Assembly (NCBI RefSeq): GCF_001429605.1
Contig: NZ_LMSS01000002.1
Span: 476,618 to 540,617, forward strand
Direction of reading: 5' to 3'
Source: Phycicoccus sp. Soil802
GTDB lineage: Bacteria; Actinomycetota; Actinomycetes; Actinomycetales; Dermatophilaceae
DNA length: 64,000 nt
The notes beneath the pieces are model-generated. The model did no database searches, was not told where the DNA came from, and saw only the letters and a list, made by a program, of their open reading frames with translations. This document shows, piece by piece, positions 25,876 to 34,246 of the stretch (positions within the stretch are counted from its first letter, which is position 1; every line of letters starts with the position of its first letter). The position numbers and the translations under genes are program-made.

Positions 25876-26705
25876 CCTCAGGAATGGCGCAGGCGCCCGA
25901 GCCGTCGGCGGCCTTCGGCGACTGGCACGGCGGACAGGTGACCGAGCGGGCCCTCTGCGTCCTCTGCCCCAACCCGAGCCCGATGACCCTCGACGGCACC
26001 AACACCTGGGTGCTGCTCGAGCCCGGCTCGACCGACGCCGTCGTCATCGACCCCGGCCCCCTCGACGAGGGCCACCTGCGCGCAGTCGTCGACGCGGTCA
26101 GCGCGCGGGGTGCCCGTGTCGCGCAGACCATCCTCACCCACGGCCACGCCGACCACGCCGAGGGAGCTGGCCGCTTCGCCGAGCTGACCGGTGCCCCGAC
26201 CCGGGCGGTCGGTCGCGGCCACGACGACCTCACGGACGGCGACGTCGTGACCGCCGGTGGCCTCGACCTGCGAGTGGTCGCCACGCCCGGGCACACCTCT
26301 GACTCGCTGTCCTTCGCGCTCGCCGCCGACCATGCCCTCCTCACCGGCGACACCGTCCTGGGCCGCGGCACCACGGTGGTCGCGCACCCTGACGGTGAGC
26401 TCGCGGCATACCTCGCGTCGTTGGAGCGGATCGCCCGGCTCACGGGCGACGGCGAGGTGACCGCGATCCTGCCCGGGCACGGGCCGGTCGTGCCGGACGC
26501 GTCGGCGATGGTCGCGTTCTACCGCACCCACCGTGCCGAGCGGCTCGAGCAGGTGCGCCAGGCGCTCGCGGACGGCGCGGCCACCGCAGCCGACCCGGTG
26601 CTGGCCGTGGTCGAGCGCGTGTATGCCGACGTGCCCCGCGAGGTCTGGCCGGCCGCGGCCCAGAGCGTGGCGGCCCACCTGGACTACCTCCGGGCGCGCG
26701 GCTGA
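25872..26705 (+). CDS. MBL-fold hydrolase (LACTB2-like, Rv3677c type)
   Basis: 277 residues. Metal motifs are THGHADHAEG (HxHxDH, near residue 90), TPGHTSDSLSF, LTGDTVLGRG and LPGHGPVV. The C-terminal about 70 residues (RLEQVRQALADGAA ... VWPAAAQSVAAHLDYL) are the winged-helix-like extension of LACTB2 relatives. LACTB2 proteins are ribonucleases or thioester hydrolases; the substrate is unknown here. It is coupled to the NUDIX gene and faces crp, as in mycobacteria. Confidence 0.88.
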   Translation: MTSGMAQAPEPSAAFGDWHGGQVTERALCVLCPNPSPMTLDGTNTWVLLEPGSTDAVVIDPGPLDEGHLRAVVDAVSARGARVAQTILTHGHADHAEGAGRFAELTGAPTRAVGRGHDDLTDGDVVTAGGLDLRVVATPGHTSDSLSFALAADHALLTGDTVLGRGTTVVAHPDGELAAYLASLERIARLTGDGEVTAILPGHGPVVPDASAMVAFYRTHRAERLEQVRQALADGAATAADPVLAVVERVYADVPREVWPAAAQSVAAHLDYLRARG

Positions 26706-26715
26706 CACTCCTGCG

Positions 26716-26762
26716 GGTCGATGTAAACGCGCCGGGAAAGACCGGCGTTTTTACATCGAACC
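26716..26762. repeat. Long intergenic hairpin, TTCGATGTAAA arms with CCGG core
   Basis: Left arm GGTCGATGTAAACGCGCCGG and right arm CCGGCGTTTTTACATCGAACC are near-perfect complements around GAAAGA. It lies between convergent genes (ends 26705 and 26791) and can terminate both. It belongs to the same sequence family as 51930, 52910 and 62171. Confidence 0.85.
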
Positions 26763-26790
26763 GGCGAAGAGAGGCGGGAAGGGGCCGAGG

Positions 26791-27468
26791 TCAGCGGGCG
26801 CGGCGCTTGAGGCGCTCGACGTCGAGCAGCAGCACCGCACGGGCCTCGAGCCGCAGCCAGCCGCGGGTGGCGAAGTCGGCGAGCGCCTTGTTGACCGTCT
26901 CGCGGGAGGCGCCGACCAGCTGGGCGAGCTCCTCCTGGGTGAGGTCGTGGGCGACGAGGATGCCTTCCTCGACCGGGCGGCCGAACCGGGCCGACAGGTC
27001 GAGCAGTGCCTTCGCCACGCGACCGGGGACGTCGGTGAAGACGAGGTCGGCCAGGTTCTCGTTGGTGCGGCGCAGGCGCTTGGCGAGCGCGGCCAGCAGG
27101 ACCTTGGCGACGCTGGGGCGGCCCTCGAGCAGGCCGTTGAGGTCGTCGTTGCCGATGCCGAGCAGCTGGGTCTCGGCGACGGCGGTCGCGGTCATGGTGC
27201 GCGGGCCGGGGTCGAAGAGGCTGAGCTCGCCGAACATCTCGCCGGGGCCGAGGATGGCGACGAGGTTCTCGCGGCCGTCGGCGCTGCGCCGCCCGAGCTT
27301 CACCTTGCCCTCGCGGATGACGTAGAGCCGGTCGCCCTGGTCACCCTCCGTGAAGAGCACGTCGCCGCGCTCGAGGCGGGTCTGCGTCATCGAGGCCATC
27401 AGCGTCGTCGACGCCTCGTCGTCCAGCGCTGCGAACAGCGGGGCCTTCTTCACCACGTCGTGATCCAC
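26791..27468 (-). CDS. crp: Crp/Fnr family transcriptional regulator (Crp)
   Basis: 225 residues from GTG 27468. The cyclic-nucleotide fold spans about 10-125, with FGELSLFDPGPRTMTATA (phosphate-binding cassette) near residue 80. The dimer helix is RLRRTNENLADLVFTDVPGR. The winged HTH has DLTQEELAQLVGASRETVNKAL. The length and these segments are very close to mycobacterial Crp (Rv3676). It is divergent from nth, with about 50 bp between the starts. Confidence 0.94.
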   Translation of the reverse strand: MDHDVVKKAPLFAALDDEASTTLMASMTQTRLERGDVLFTEGDQGDRLYVIREGKVKLGRRSADGRENLVAILGPGEMFGELSLFDPGPRTMTATAVAETQLLGIGNDDLNGLLEGRPSVAKVLLAALAKRLRRTNENLADLVFTDVPGRVAKALLDLSARFGRPVEEGILVAHDLTQEELAQLVGASRETVNKALADFATRGWLRLEARAVLLLDVERLKRRAR

Positions 27469-27507
27469 GGGCGACAGTGTGCCACGTCGGATGTCTGTGC
27501 CGCCCCG

Positions 27508-27513
27508 TAGTCT
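27508..27513 (+). promoter_or_regulatory. Leaderless -10 element for nth
   Basis: TAGTCT ends 6 nt before GTG 27520, which favours this start over GTG 27514. Confidence 0.45.
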
Positions 27514-27519
27514 GTGCTG

Positions 27520-28290
27520 GTGTCTGGAGCTCCCGCGCGCGCCGCTGGCGACGAGTCCCCCGTCGCCCTGACCCGACGTGCCCGGCGGATGTACCGGCTG
27601 CTCCACGAGCACTACCCCTACGCCCACTGCGAGCTCGACTTCGACAACCCGCTGCAGCTCCTGGTGGCGACCGTCCTGTCCGCGCAGACCACCGACGTGA
27701 TGGTCAACAAGGTCACGCCGCAGCTGTTCGCGCGCTACCCCGACGCCGCGGCCCTCGCCGGTGCCGACCGCGAGGAGATGGAGACGCTGCTCAAGCCGAC
27801 CGGCTTCTTCCGGGCCAAGACCAACTCGGTGATGAAGCTCGGCGCGGACCTGGTCGAGCGGTTCCACGGTGAGGTGCCACCGCGGATGAAGGACCTCGTC
27901 ACGCTGCCCGGCGTCGGTCGCAAGACCGCGAACGTCGTGCTCGGCAACGCCTTCGACATCCCCGGCATCACGGTCGACACCCACTTCGGCCGGCTGGTGC
28001 GCCGGTTCGGCTGGACCACCGAGGACGACCCGGTCAAGGTCGAGCACGCGGTCGGGGCGCTGATCCCGCGCAAGGAGTGGACGATGCTGTCGCACGTCCT
28101 GATCTTCCACGGTCGCCGGACCTGCCACGCCAAGAAGCCGGCCTGCGGCGCCTGCCCGGTCGCCCGGCTGTGCCCCTCCTACGGGGTGGGTGAGACCGAC
28201 CCGGTCAAGGCCGAGAAGCTGCTCAAGTTCGAGCTCGCGCCCGGGGCGACCAACCCGTATGCCGCGGCGACCGGGACCCTCGCGCCGTGA
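27520..28290 (+). CDS. nth: Endonuclease III
   Basis: 256 residues. The helix-hairpin-helix [17 protein letters not shown] holds the catalytic Lys, and [11 protein letters not shown] holds the catalytic Asp. The [4Fe-4S] cluster motif is [17 protein letters not shown] (C-x6-C-x2-C-x5-C) near residue 203. The enzyme removes oxidised pyrimidines and nicks abasic sites. The start GTG 27520 is chosen from the -10 spacing; GTG 27514 would add two residues. Its stop overlaps the next GTG (GTGA). Confidence 0.93.
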   Translation: MSGAPARAAGDESPVALTRRARRMYRLLHEHYPYAHCELDFDNPLQLLVATVLSAQTTDVMVNKVTPQLFARYPDAAALAGADREEMETLLKPTGFFRAKTNSVMKLGADLVERFHGEVPPRMKDLVTLPGVGRKTANVVLGNAFDIPGITVDTHFGRLVRRFGWTTEDDPVKVEHAVGALIPRKEWTMLSHVLIFHGRRTCHAKKPACGACPVARLCPSYGVGETDPVKAEKLLKFELAPGATNPYAAATGTLAP

Positions 28291-28979
28291 CCGTCGCTCG
28301 TCCCGCCTGGATCGACCGCGCCCGCGACGCGATCGCCGCTGCCGACCGGGGGTACTTCGAGACGTTCGCCCCGCCGCCGGAGGGTGGTCGGCGGTCCAGC
28401 GTGATGATCCTGTTCGGGCCGTCCGAGGGCGGGGGCGAGGACGTGGTGCTCACCGAGCGCGCCCACACGCTGCGCACCCAGCCCGGTGACATCTCCTTCC
28501 CCGGCGGCAAGCGCGAGCCGTCCGACGCCTCGGACGCTGCCGCTGCCCTGCGCGAGACGCAGGAGGAGGTCGGGATCGACCCCGCCACCATCGACGTCGT
28601 GGCCGAGCTGCCCGACATCTACCTGAGCCCACGCCAGTTCGTCGTCACGCCGGTGCTCGGGTGGTGGCGGGAGCCGAGCCCCCTCGACACGGTCGACCCC
28701 ATCGAGGTGCACCGGGCCGTCCGGGCGCCGCTGGCCGACCTGCTCGACCCGGCCGCCCGGTTCACCGTGTCGCACCCGAGCGGCTACCGCGGGCCCGGTT
28801 TCGAGTTCGACGGGCTGTTCGTCTGGGGGTTCACGGCGGGACTCCTGTCCGCTGTGCTCGATTTCGGTGGTTTGACCGTTCCGTGGGACCGTAGCGTCGA
28901 GCGTCCGCTTCCTGACCGCTACCGGCCAGGGGGTTCGCAGGACGCCCTGACCCGGACCGCGACGGAAGGCCGAGCCTGA
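28287..28979 (+). CDS. NUDIX CoA pyrophosphatase-like protein
   Basis: 230 residues. The Nudix box is [20 protein letters not shown] followed by [12 protein letters not shown], preceded by [13 protein letters not shown], the CoA-type UPF0035 signature. It should cleave CoA or its derivatives to phosphopantetheine and ADP. It lies directly after nth and before marP, with 4-bp and 1-bp overlaps. In mycobacteria a membrane thioredoxin gene lies between nth and this gene; it is absent here. Confidence 0.9.
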   Translation: MTVARPAWIDRARDAIAAADRGYFETFAPPPEGGRRSSVMILFGPSEGGGEDVVLTERAHTLRTQPGDISFPGGKREPSDASDAAAALRETQEEVGIDPATIDVVAELPDIYLSPRQFVVTPVLGWWREPSPLDTVDPIEVHRAVRAPLADLLDPAARFTVSHPSGYRGPGFEFDGLFVWGFTAGLLSAVLDFGGLTVPWDRSVERPLPDRYRPGGSQDALTRTATEGRA

Positions 28980-30190
28980 TGTTCCTCGGACTGACCGTCC
29001 TCGACTACCTGCTGATCCTGTTGTTCATCAGCTACGGCTTCACCGGGTTCCGGCAGGGCCTGGTGGTCAGCGTGCTGTCGCTCGCCGGGTTCCTCACCGG
29101 GGGTGCGCTCGCGATGTGGCTCATCCCGAAGGGGATCGAGCACTGGACCGAGCTCGAGTCGTCTCCGCTGCTGCGGTCGGTCGTCCTGATCGCCGGGGTG
29201 TTCATCCTCGCGTCCAGCGGGCAGGCGATCGCCGTGGCGGTCGGTGGGTCGCTGCGGTCCAAGCTGAAGATCAAGCCCGCCCAGTGGTTCGACGCCAGCC
29301 TCGGGGCGGTCGCAGTCGTCCTCTCGGCCGCCGTGCTCGTCTGGTTCATCGCCGGAGCCCTCCGCGGTGGCGCCCCGGCCCCGATCGCCAAGGCCATCGG
29401 TGAGTCGCGCGTGCTGCGCGCCATCGACACCGTGGTGCCCCCGGGCACGTCTCGGTTGTTCGCGTCGTTCCGCGAGGTGCTCGACCGTGAGGGCTTCCCC
29501 CGCGTGTTCGACGGCCTCGAGAGCGAGCGGATCGCGCCGATCGCCCCTCCGGACCCCTCAGTCGCCCAGACCGCCGGGGTACGACAGGCTGCGGCCTCGG
29601 TCATCAAGATCACCGGGGTCGCCGATGCCTGCAACCGTGGCCAGGAGGGCAGTGGCTGGGTCGTCGCCCGGGAGCGGGTGGTGACCAACGCCCACGTCGT
29701 CGCCGGCATGGACACCGCCACCCTGCGCATCCACGGCACCGGACGGTCCTACGTCGGCCGCGTGGTCATCTTCGACGCCAAGCGCGACCTGGCCGTCCTC
29801 GCCGTGCCCGGTCTGCCCGCCGACCCGCTGAGCCAGGGACCCGACCTGGCCCGGGGCGACAGCGGGGTGGTGGCGGGCTTCCCGCTCGACGGTCCCTACC
29901 GGCTCGACGCCGCCAGGGTCCGTGAGGTCGTCGACGCCCGAGGCTCGGACATCTACGGCCAGCCCGGCACCAGTCGCGAGGTCTACTCGCTCTACGCGCA
30001 GGTGCGTCCGGGCAACTCCGGTGGCCCGCTGCTGTCGACCGACGGCCGGGTGGTCGGGGTCGTGTTCGCCAAGTCGCTCGACGACCCCAGCACCGGGTAC
30101 GCCCTCACGATGGACGAGGCCAAGCCGGTCCTCGACGCCGCGTCCAGCGCCTCGACCCCGGTCGACACCGGCGCCTGCGTCGCCGGCTGA
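28979..30190 (+). CDS. marP: MarP-type membrane serine protease
   Basis: 403 residues. Four predicted helices in residues 1-130 form a CvpA-like membrane domain. The periplasmic trypsin-like domain has the triad His239 (VTNAHVVAG), Asp270 (AKRDLAVLAV) and Ser347 (RPGNSGGPL). Cys218 and Cys400 match the regulatory disulfide of mycobacterial MarP. In Mycobacterium it is needed for intrabacterial pH control in acid and acts on a peptidoglycan hydrolase; the same role here is inference. It is the last gene of the nth operon and is followed by a large imperfect hairpin. Confidence 0.92.
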   Translation: MFLGLTVLDYLLILLFISYGFTGFRQGLVVSVLSLAGFLTGGALAMWLIPKGIEHWTELESSPLLRSVVLIAGVFILASSGQAIAVAVGGSLRSKLKIKPAQWFDASLGAVAVVLSAAVLVWFIAGALRGGAPAPIAKAIGESRVLRAIDTVVPPGTSRLFASFREVLDREGFPRVFDGLESERIAPIAPPDPSVAQTAGVRQAAASVIKITGVADACNRGQEGSGWVVARERVVTNAHVVAGMDTATLRIHGTGRSYVGRVVIFDAKRDLAVLAVPGLPADPLSQGPDLARGDSGVVAGFPLDGPYRLDAARVREVVDARGSDIYGQPGTSREVYSLYAQVRPGNSGGPLLSTDGRVVGVVFAKSLDDPSTGYALTMDEAKPVLDAASSASTPVDTGACVAG

Positions 30191-30223
30191 CGCCCGCGGC
30201 ATACCCTCTCACCCGACACTTCT

Positions 30224-30316
30224 CCCGACTTCCCCCACTGGTTGCGCGCTGGTGGTCACCGACCGGCGGTTCGAGGGGTCTGGTGACGATCAGGTGGCAA
30301 CAAGTGGGAGAAGGGG
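30224..30316. repeat. Long imperfect hairpin between convergent genes
   Basis: Arms CCCACTGGTTGC (30234-30245) and GCAACAAGTGGG (30298-30309) extend inward through GGTCACC/GGTGACG segments with few mismatches, giving a stem of about 35 bp. It separates marP (end 30190) from the hydrolase (end 30321) and may terminate both. Confidence 0.65.
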
Positions 30317-30320
30317 TGGA

Positions 30321-31232
30321 TCAGCGGAGGGTGCCGAGCCAGTCGAGCAGGTGCTGGTTGACCACGTCGGGCGCCTCTTCGGGCAGGAAGTGGCCTGCGT
30401 TCGGCACCAGGTGCCGTTCGAAGCGGCCGGTCACGTAGGCCGCCGAGCCGGCCGCCGGGTCGGCCAGCACCGCGCCGTCGTGCTCACCGTGCAGCTGGAG
30501 CACCGGCAGGTTGATGGGGGTCTTCATCCGGGCGGCGAACTTCCACCCGTCGGGCCGCACCTGGCTGCGCACCACCCAGCGGTAGTACTCCGCCGCCGAG
30601 TGGGCCACGAACGGCAGCGCCATCGCGTCGGAGTAGATCCGGGCCTCCTCCGGCGAGGGCCAGATGCCCTCGGGCGAGGCCCACTCGCGCAGCAGCCGCT
30701 GGACGTACCCGCCGTGCACGGTCATCTGCCGCTCCGGGACGAACGGTCGCTGCAGCCCACCGAGGTAGGCGTTGGCCTTGAGCTGGCGCAGGTTCGCGAA
30801 CGACGCCTTCCGGAACACCAGCGGGTGGGGCATCGACAGCGAGGCGATCGCCCGGGTCACGGTGGGCTGCAGGGTCGGCATGCTCCAGGCGATCCAGCCA
30901 CCCCAACCGTGCCCGACGACGACCGCGCGCGACCCACCGAGCGAGCGCAGCACCGACGCGACGTCGGTCGCCGACGTGCGGGTGTCGTAGCCACGCGGCG
31001 GCTTGTCGGACGCGCCGTAGCCCCGCAGGTCCATCGCGCAGGCGCGGTAGCCGGCCTCGGCGAGCGCAGCCATCTGGTGCCGCCAGGCCCACCAGAACTG
31101 CGGGAAACCGTGCAGCAGCAACACGATCGGGCCCTCGCCCTGCTCGGCGACGTGGAACCTCGCGCCGTTGGCGGCGACGAAGCGGTGCTCCCACGGGCCC
31201 TCCATGAGGGCCATCGAGGCGTCGAGACTCAT
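30321..31232 (-). CDS. Alpha/beta hydrolase, EphE-like, with no canonical nucleophile
   Basis: 303 residues. HGFPQFWWAWRHQ carries the oxyanion HGFP motif, LRGYGASDKPPRGYD is the epoxide-hydrolase/dehalogenase-type signature, and NAGHFLPEEAPD carries the C-terminal His. The nucleophile elbow reads VGHGWGG, so position 109 is Gly instead of Asp or Ser. It may therefore be non-hydrolytic, or use another residue. A similar protein lies beside marP in mycobacteria (EphE). It is the last gene of a minus-strand group after the holin-X and NhaA genes. Confidence 0.85.
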   Translation of the reverse strand: MSLDASMALMEGPWEHRFVAANGARFHVAEQGEGPIVLLLHGFPQFWWAWRHQMAALAEAGYRACAMDLRGYGASDKPPRGYDTRTSATDVASVLRSLGGSRAVVVGHGWGGWIAWSMPTLQPTVTRAIASLSMPHPLVFRKASFANLRQLKANAYLGGLQRPFVPERQMTVHGGYVQRLLREWASPEGIWPSPEEARIYSDAMALPFVAHSAAEYYRWVVRSQVRPDGWKFAARMKTPINLPVLQLHGEHDGAVLADPAAGSAAYVTGRFERHLVPNAGHFLPEEAPDVVNQHLLDWLGTLR

Positions 31233-31317
31233 GGCTGGGTATGCCGTTCGGCTGGGTGTCGGTGGATGGGTCGGGTGTCGCGGTGGCCGGGTGGAGGTTG
31301 CGTGGGGGTGGCCGCGC

Positions 31318-31722
31318 TCAGGACGCGGACTTGACGGCGGTGACGGTGTCCTGGGCGTTCTTGATGGTGCGCTCCGGCTTGCCCTTGATCTTCTTCATGC
31401 TGCTGCGGCCGAGGAGCGCGAGGACGGCGGCGACGAGGAAGAGCAGGCCGGTGGTGATCAGGTAGCCCGCCCACTCGGGGAGCCAGATGTCGATCACGGC
31501 CACGATGGTGTGGAACAGGAAGATCAGCCCGAGCAGCGCGACGAACGCAGCCGCCCCGAACATGCCGGCCCCTGCCCCGGCGCGCTTGGCGTCGGCCGCG
31601 ATCTCGGCCTTGGCCAACGCGATCTCGCTACGGACGATGGTCGAGACGTCGTGGGTGGCATCGGCCACGAGCTGTCCGATGGTCCGTTCGGTGCCGTCGC
31701 TGTTCAGCTGGTTGGGAGCCAT
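31318..31722 (-). CDS. Actinobacterial holin-X / phage_holin_3_6 family membrane protein
   Basis: 134 residues. TIGQLVADATHDVSTIVRSE and IALAKAEIAADAKRAGAG are the family's N-terminal amphipathic part, followed by two membrane helices (about 52-75 and 85-107) and a basic tail. Despite its name it is a chromosomal actinobacterial family with no phage genes around it; function is unknown. A homologue sits at the same place near marP in mycobacteria. Confidence 0.87.
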   Translation of the reverse strand: MAPNQLNSDGTERTIGQLVADATHDVSTIVRSEIALAKAEIAADAKRAGAGAGMFGAAAFVALLGLIFLFHTIVAVIDIWLPEWAGYLITTGLLFLVAAVLALLGRSSMKKIKGKPERTIKNAQDTVTAVKSAS

Positions 31723-31770
31723 GCGCCTTCACCTTCGCTTCCTCGTGTCCGGTCTGCCGGCTTCCCAACC

Positions 31771-33120
31771 CTAACGGCGTCGTTCGCCGTCCACACCCGT
31801 GACCTCGGCCGATGCGTCGTCGTCGTCGCGCGACTCCAGCTCCCAGAGCCGCCGGTAGACCCGGTTGCGGGCGCGCAGCACCACGGTGGCGAGGACCGCG
31901 GAGGCCAGCGAGCCGACCAGGACGGCCAGCTTGACGTGCTCGTCTCGCGGGCTGCCCGCACCGAAGGCCAGCTCTCCCACGAGGAGCGAGACGGTGAACC
32001 CGATGCCGGCCAGCAGCGACAGGCCGACGACGTCCCACCAGGCGAGGTCGTCGTCGAGCTCGGCCCTGGTGAACCGCGCGAAGACCCACGTCCCGCCAAA
32101 CACCCCGACCAGCTTGCCGAGCACCAGGGCGAGCACCACGGCGAGGGCGGCCTCGTCGGCCAGGCTGTCGCCGAAGCCGCCGCCCACCACCACCGGCACA
32201 CCCGCCGCGAAGAAGGCGAACACCGGCACCGCGACCCCAGCGGACAGCGGTCGCAGTCGGTGCTCCAGCCGGTGCGCCACGTCGACGTCGGCGGCCAGCG
32301 GGCGCACGGCCGGCACCCGGGCCACCCGGGACGCCCGGGGTCGCGGTTTCACCGGCACGGCCAGCCCGAGCAGCACCCCGGCCACGGTCGCGTGGATGCC
32401 CGAGGCGTGCACCAGTCCCCACGTCAGGGCAGCCAGGGGGAGCAGCAGCCACCAGTGCGCCACCCGCCGCTGCACCAGTGCAGCGAAGAGCGCGAGGGGG
32501 ACCAGTGAGAGGGCGAGCAGCGGGAGGTCGAGGCGCTGCGTGTAGAAGACCGCGATGATCGTGATCGCCACGAGGTCGTCGACGACCGCCAGCGTCAGCA
32601 GGAAGCTGCGCAGCGCCGAGGGCAGGTGGGTGCCGATCACCGCGAGCACGGCGAGCGCGAAGGCGATGTCGGTGGCCGTCGGGATCGCCCACCCGCGCAA
32701 CGCGTCACCCCCCGCGCCCAGGAAGGTGACGGTCACGGCATACACCAGGGCGGGGAGGGCGACGCCGCACAGGGCGGCGGCGACGGGCAGCGCGGCCCTG
32801 GCCGGGGTGCGCAGCTCGCCGACCAGGAACTCGCGCTTGAGCTCGAGACCGGCGACGAAGAAGAAGAGGGCGAGCAGGCCGTCGGCAGCCCACTGCCCGA
32901 GGGTGAGGTCGAGGTGCAGCGCGGGTGGCCCGATCGTGGTGTCGCGCAAGCCCGTGTATGCCGCGTGCCACGGTGAGTTGGCCCAGGCCAGGGCCGCGGT
33001 GGCGGCCAGGAGGAGCAGCGCACCGCCGACCGTCTCGGTGCGCAGGGCTCCTGCGACGTGCTGCGCCTCCTGCCACGTGGTGCGGGCGAAGAGGCGGGGC
33101 CGCAGGGGGTTGAGGCTCAT
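31771..33120 (-). CDS. nhaA: Na+/H+ antiporter NhaA
   Basis: 449 residues, longer than E. coli NhaA (388) because of an N-terminal extension and an acidic/basic tail. Eleven or twelve membrane helices are predicted. The transport aspartates are present: Asp151 in [17 protein letters not shown] and Asp181-Asp182 in [34 protein letters not shown] is the family signature near residue 83. It exchanges Na+ or Li+ for protons and sets internal pH, thematically close to MarP. It lies 48 bp upstream of the holin-X gene on the same strand. Confidence 0.92.
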   Translation of the reverse strand: MSLNPLRPRLFARTTWQEAQHVAGALRTETVGGALLLLAATAALAWANSPWHAAYTGLRDTTIGPPALHLDLTLGQWAADGLLALFFFVAGLELKREFLVGELRTPARAALPVAAALCGVALPALVYAVTVTFLGAGGDALRGWAIPTATDIAFALAVLAVIGTHLPSALRSFLLTLAVVDDLVAITIIAVFYTQRLDLPLLALSLVPLALFAALVQRRVAHWWLLLPLAALTWGLVHASGIHATVAGVLLGLAVPVKPRPRASRVARVPAVRPLAADVDVAHRLEHRLRPLSAGVAVPVFAFFAAGVPVVVGGGFGDSLADEAALAVVLALVLGKLVGVFGGTWVFARFTRAELDDDLAWWDVVGLSLLAGIGFTVSLLVGELAFGAGSPRDEHVKLAVLVGSLASAVLATVVLRARNRVYRRLWELESRDDDDASAEVTGVDGERRR

Positions 33121-33199
33121 GGGTTCCTCAGGGGTCGGCGACGGGGAGGACGTCGAACGACGCCGCCGACCAGACTTCCCGGCTCACCAGCGGCCCATC

Positions 33200-33760
33200 C
33201 TAGTCGTGGGCGACGGTGGGGACCTTCGTGCGCGCCTTGGCCCGGAGCTCCTCGAACATCGCGGCGAGGGCCTGGTCGTCCTCGTGGCCGGCACTGACCA
33301 CGCCCTCCTGGGTGAGGGTCTTCCCGAACGCGAGCCCCGGGCCGTCGACCACCGTCATCTTGACCCGCTCGAGGGTCTGCCGCAGCGCCGACTTGGCGTA
33401 GCTCGCGCCGTGCCAGCCGTAGCCGACACACCCCACCGGCAGGCCCTCCCACTCGGCGTAGAGGTAGTCGATGGCGTTCTTGAGGGCGGCGTTGTAGCCG
33501 CGGTTGTACTCCGGCATGACGAGCACGAGGGCGTCGGTCGCCAGCATCTTGGCCGACCACTGACGGGTGTGCTCGTGGGCGTAGTGGCCGTCGGCGGGCT
33601 GGCCGGGTTCGTCGAGGAAGGGCAGCCCGATCTCGCGCAGGTCGTGGACCGTCACGTGGAGGTCCGCGGGCACGGCGTCGAGCACCCACTGCGCCACCTG
33701 GTGGCCGATCCGGTGCGGGCGGGTGCTGGCGATGATGACGGACACGCGCGGGGAAGCCAT
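33200..33760 (-). CDS. NADPH-dependent FMN reductase
   Basis: 186 residues with a flavodoxin-like fold: VSVIIASTRPHRIGHQVAQW is the FMN phosphate loop near residue 6, and LVMPEYNRGYNAALKNAIDYLYAEW is the family's central signature. It transfers hydride from NADPH to FMN or to small quinones/azo compounds. It lies 9 bp downstream of a thioesterase gene and may serve the flavoprotein of the adjacent aromatic operon; this link is inference. Confidence 0.88.
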   Translation of the reverse strand: MASPRVSVIIASTRPHRIGHQVAQWVLDAVPADLHVTVHDLREIGLPFLDEPGQPADGHYAHEHTRQWSAKMLATDALVLVMPEYNRGYNAALKNAIDYLYAEWEGLPVGCVGYGWHGASYAKSALRQTLERVKMTVVDGPGLAFGKTLTQEGVVSAGHEDDQALAAMFEELRAKARTKVPTVAHD

Positions 33761-33769
33761 GGCGGAAGC

Positions 33770-34246
33770 CTAGGCGGGGCCGCCGCCGAGGCGTTCGACC
33801 CACTCGGCCGGCCACGGCGCGCTGGTGGCTCGCCCCGGTGCGCTGCGGTCGAGGTGCACCGTGACGTAGCGACCACGCGCGGCCCGGACGCGCGGGGCCT
33901 GCTCGAACTCCTCGCCCCACACCTCGAACCCGAAGGTCATCGACGACCTCCCGAGCTCGACCACCGAGACCGTCGTCGTCACCTCCTGCCCGAAGAAGAG
34001 CGGCGCCTCGAAATCCGCCTCGTAGCGGACGCGGGGCGCGACGGGGAAGTATCCGTCCATCCCGCGCTCGCGGGCGAGGTGGGCCTCGGCGGCCTCCACG
34101 AGCCGGATCACGGTGCTGTTGTGGTAGATCCCGGCGGCGTCGGTGTCGACCCACTCGATCCTGGAGCGCAGCGTCGCGGACGCGAGGACGGGGCGCGCAT
34201 CCGCGTTGCCGTCCGTCCAGTCGGCTCCGGGTGCGGCGGTGCTCAC
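33770..34246 (-). CDS. Hotdog-fold acyl-CoA thioesterase (4HBT type)
   Basis: 158 residues from GTG 34246. The hotdog signature IEWVDTDAAGIYHNSTVIRL (with the active-site Asp) and VRYEADFEAPLFFGQEVTTT match 4-hydroxybenzoyl-CoA thioesterase-like proteins. It overlaps the hydroxylase gene by 4 bp, so it probably releases the aromatic product from CoA after ring hydroxylation. A second, TesB-type thioesterase is encoded in the same operon. Confidence 0.85.
   Translation of the reverse strand: MSTAAPGADWTDGNADARPVLASATLRSRIEWVDTDAAGIYHNSTVIRLVEAAEAHLARERGMDGYFPVAPRVRYEADFEAPLFFGQEVTTTVSVVELGRSSMTFGFEVWGEEFEQAPRVRAARGRYVTVHLDRSAPGRATSAPWPAEWVERLGGGPA

Noticed and set aside
31318-31722. Holin-family protein considered as a prophage marker
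   Set aside because: It belongs to a chromosomal actinobacterial family, and no endolysin, terminase, capsid or integrase gene is nearby.
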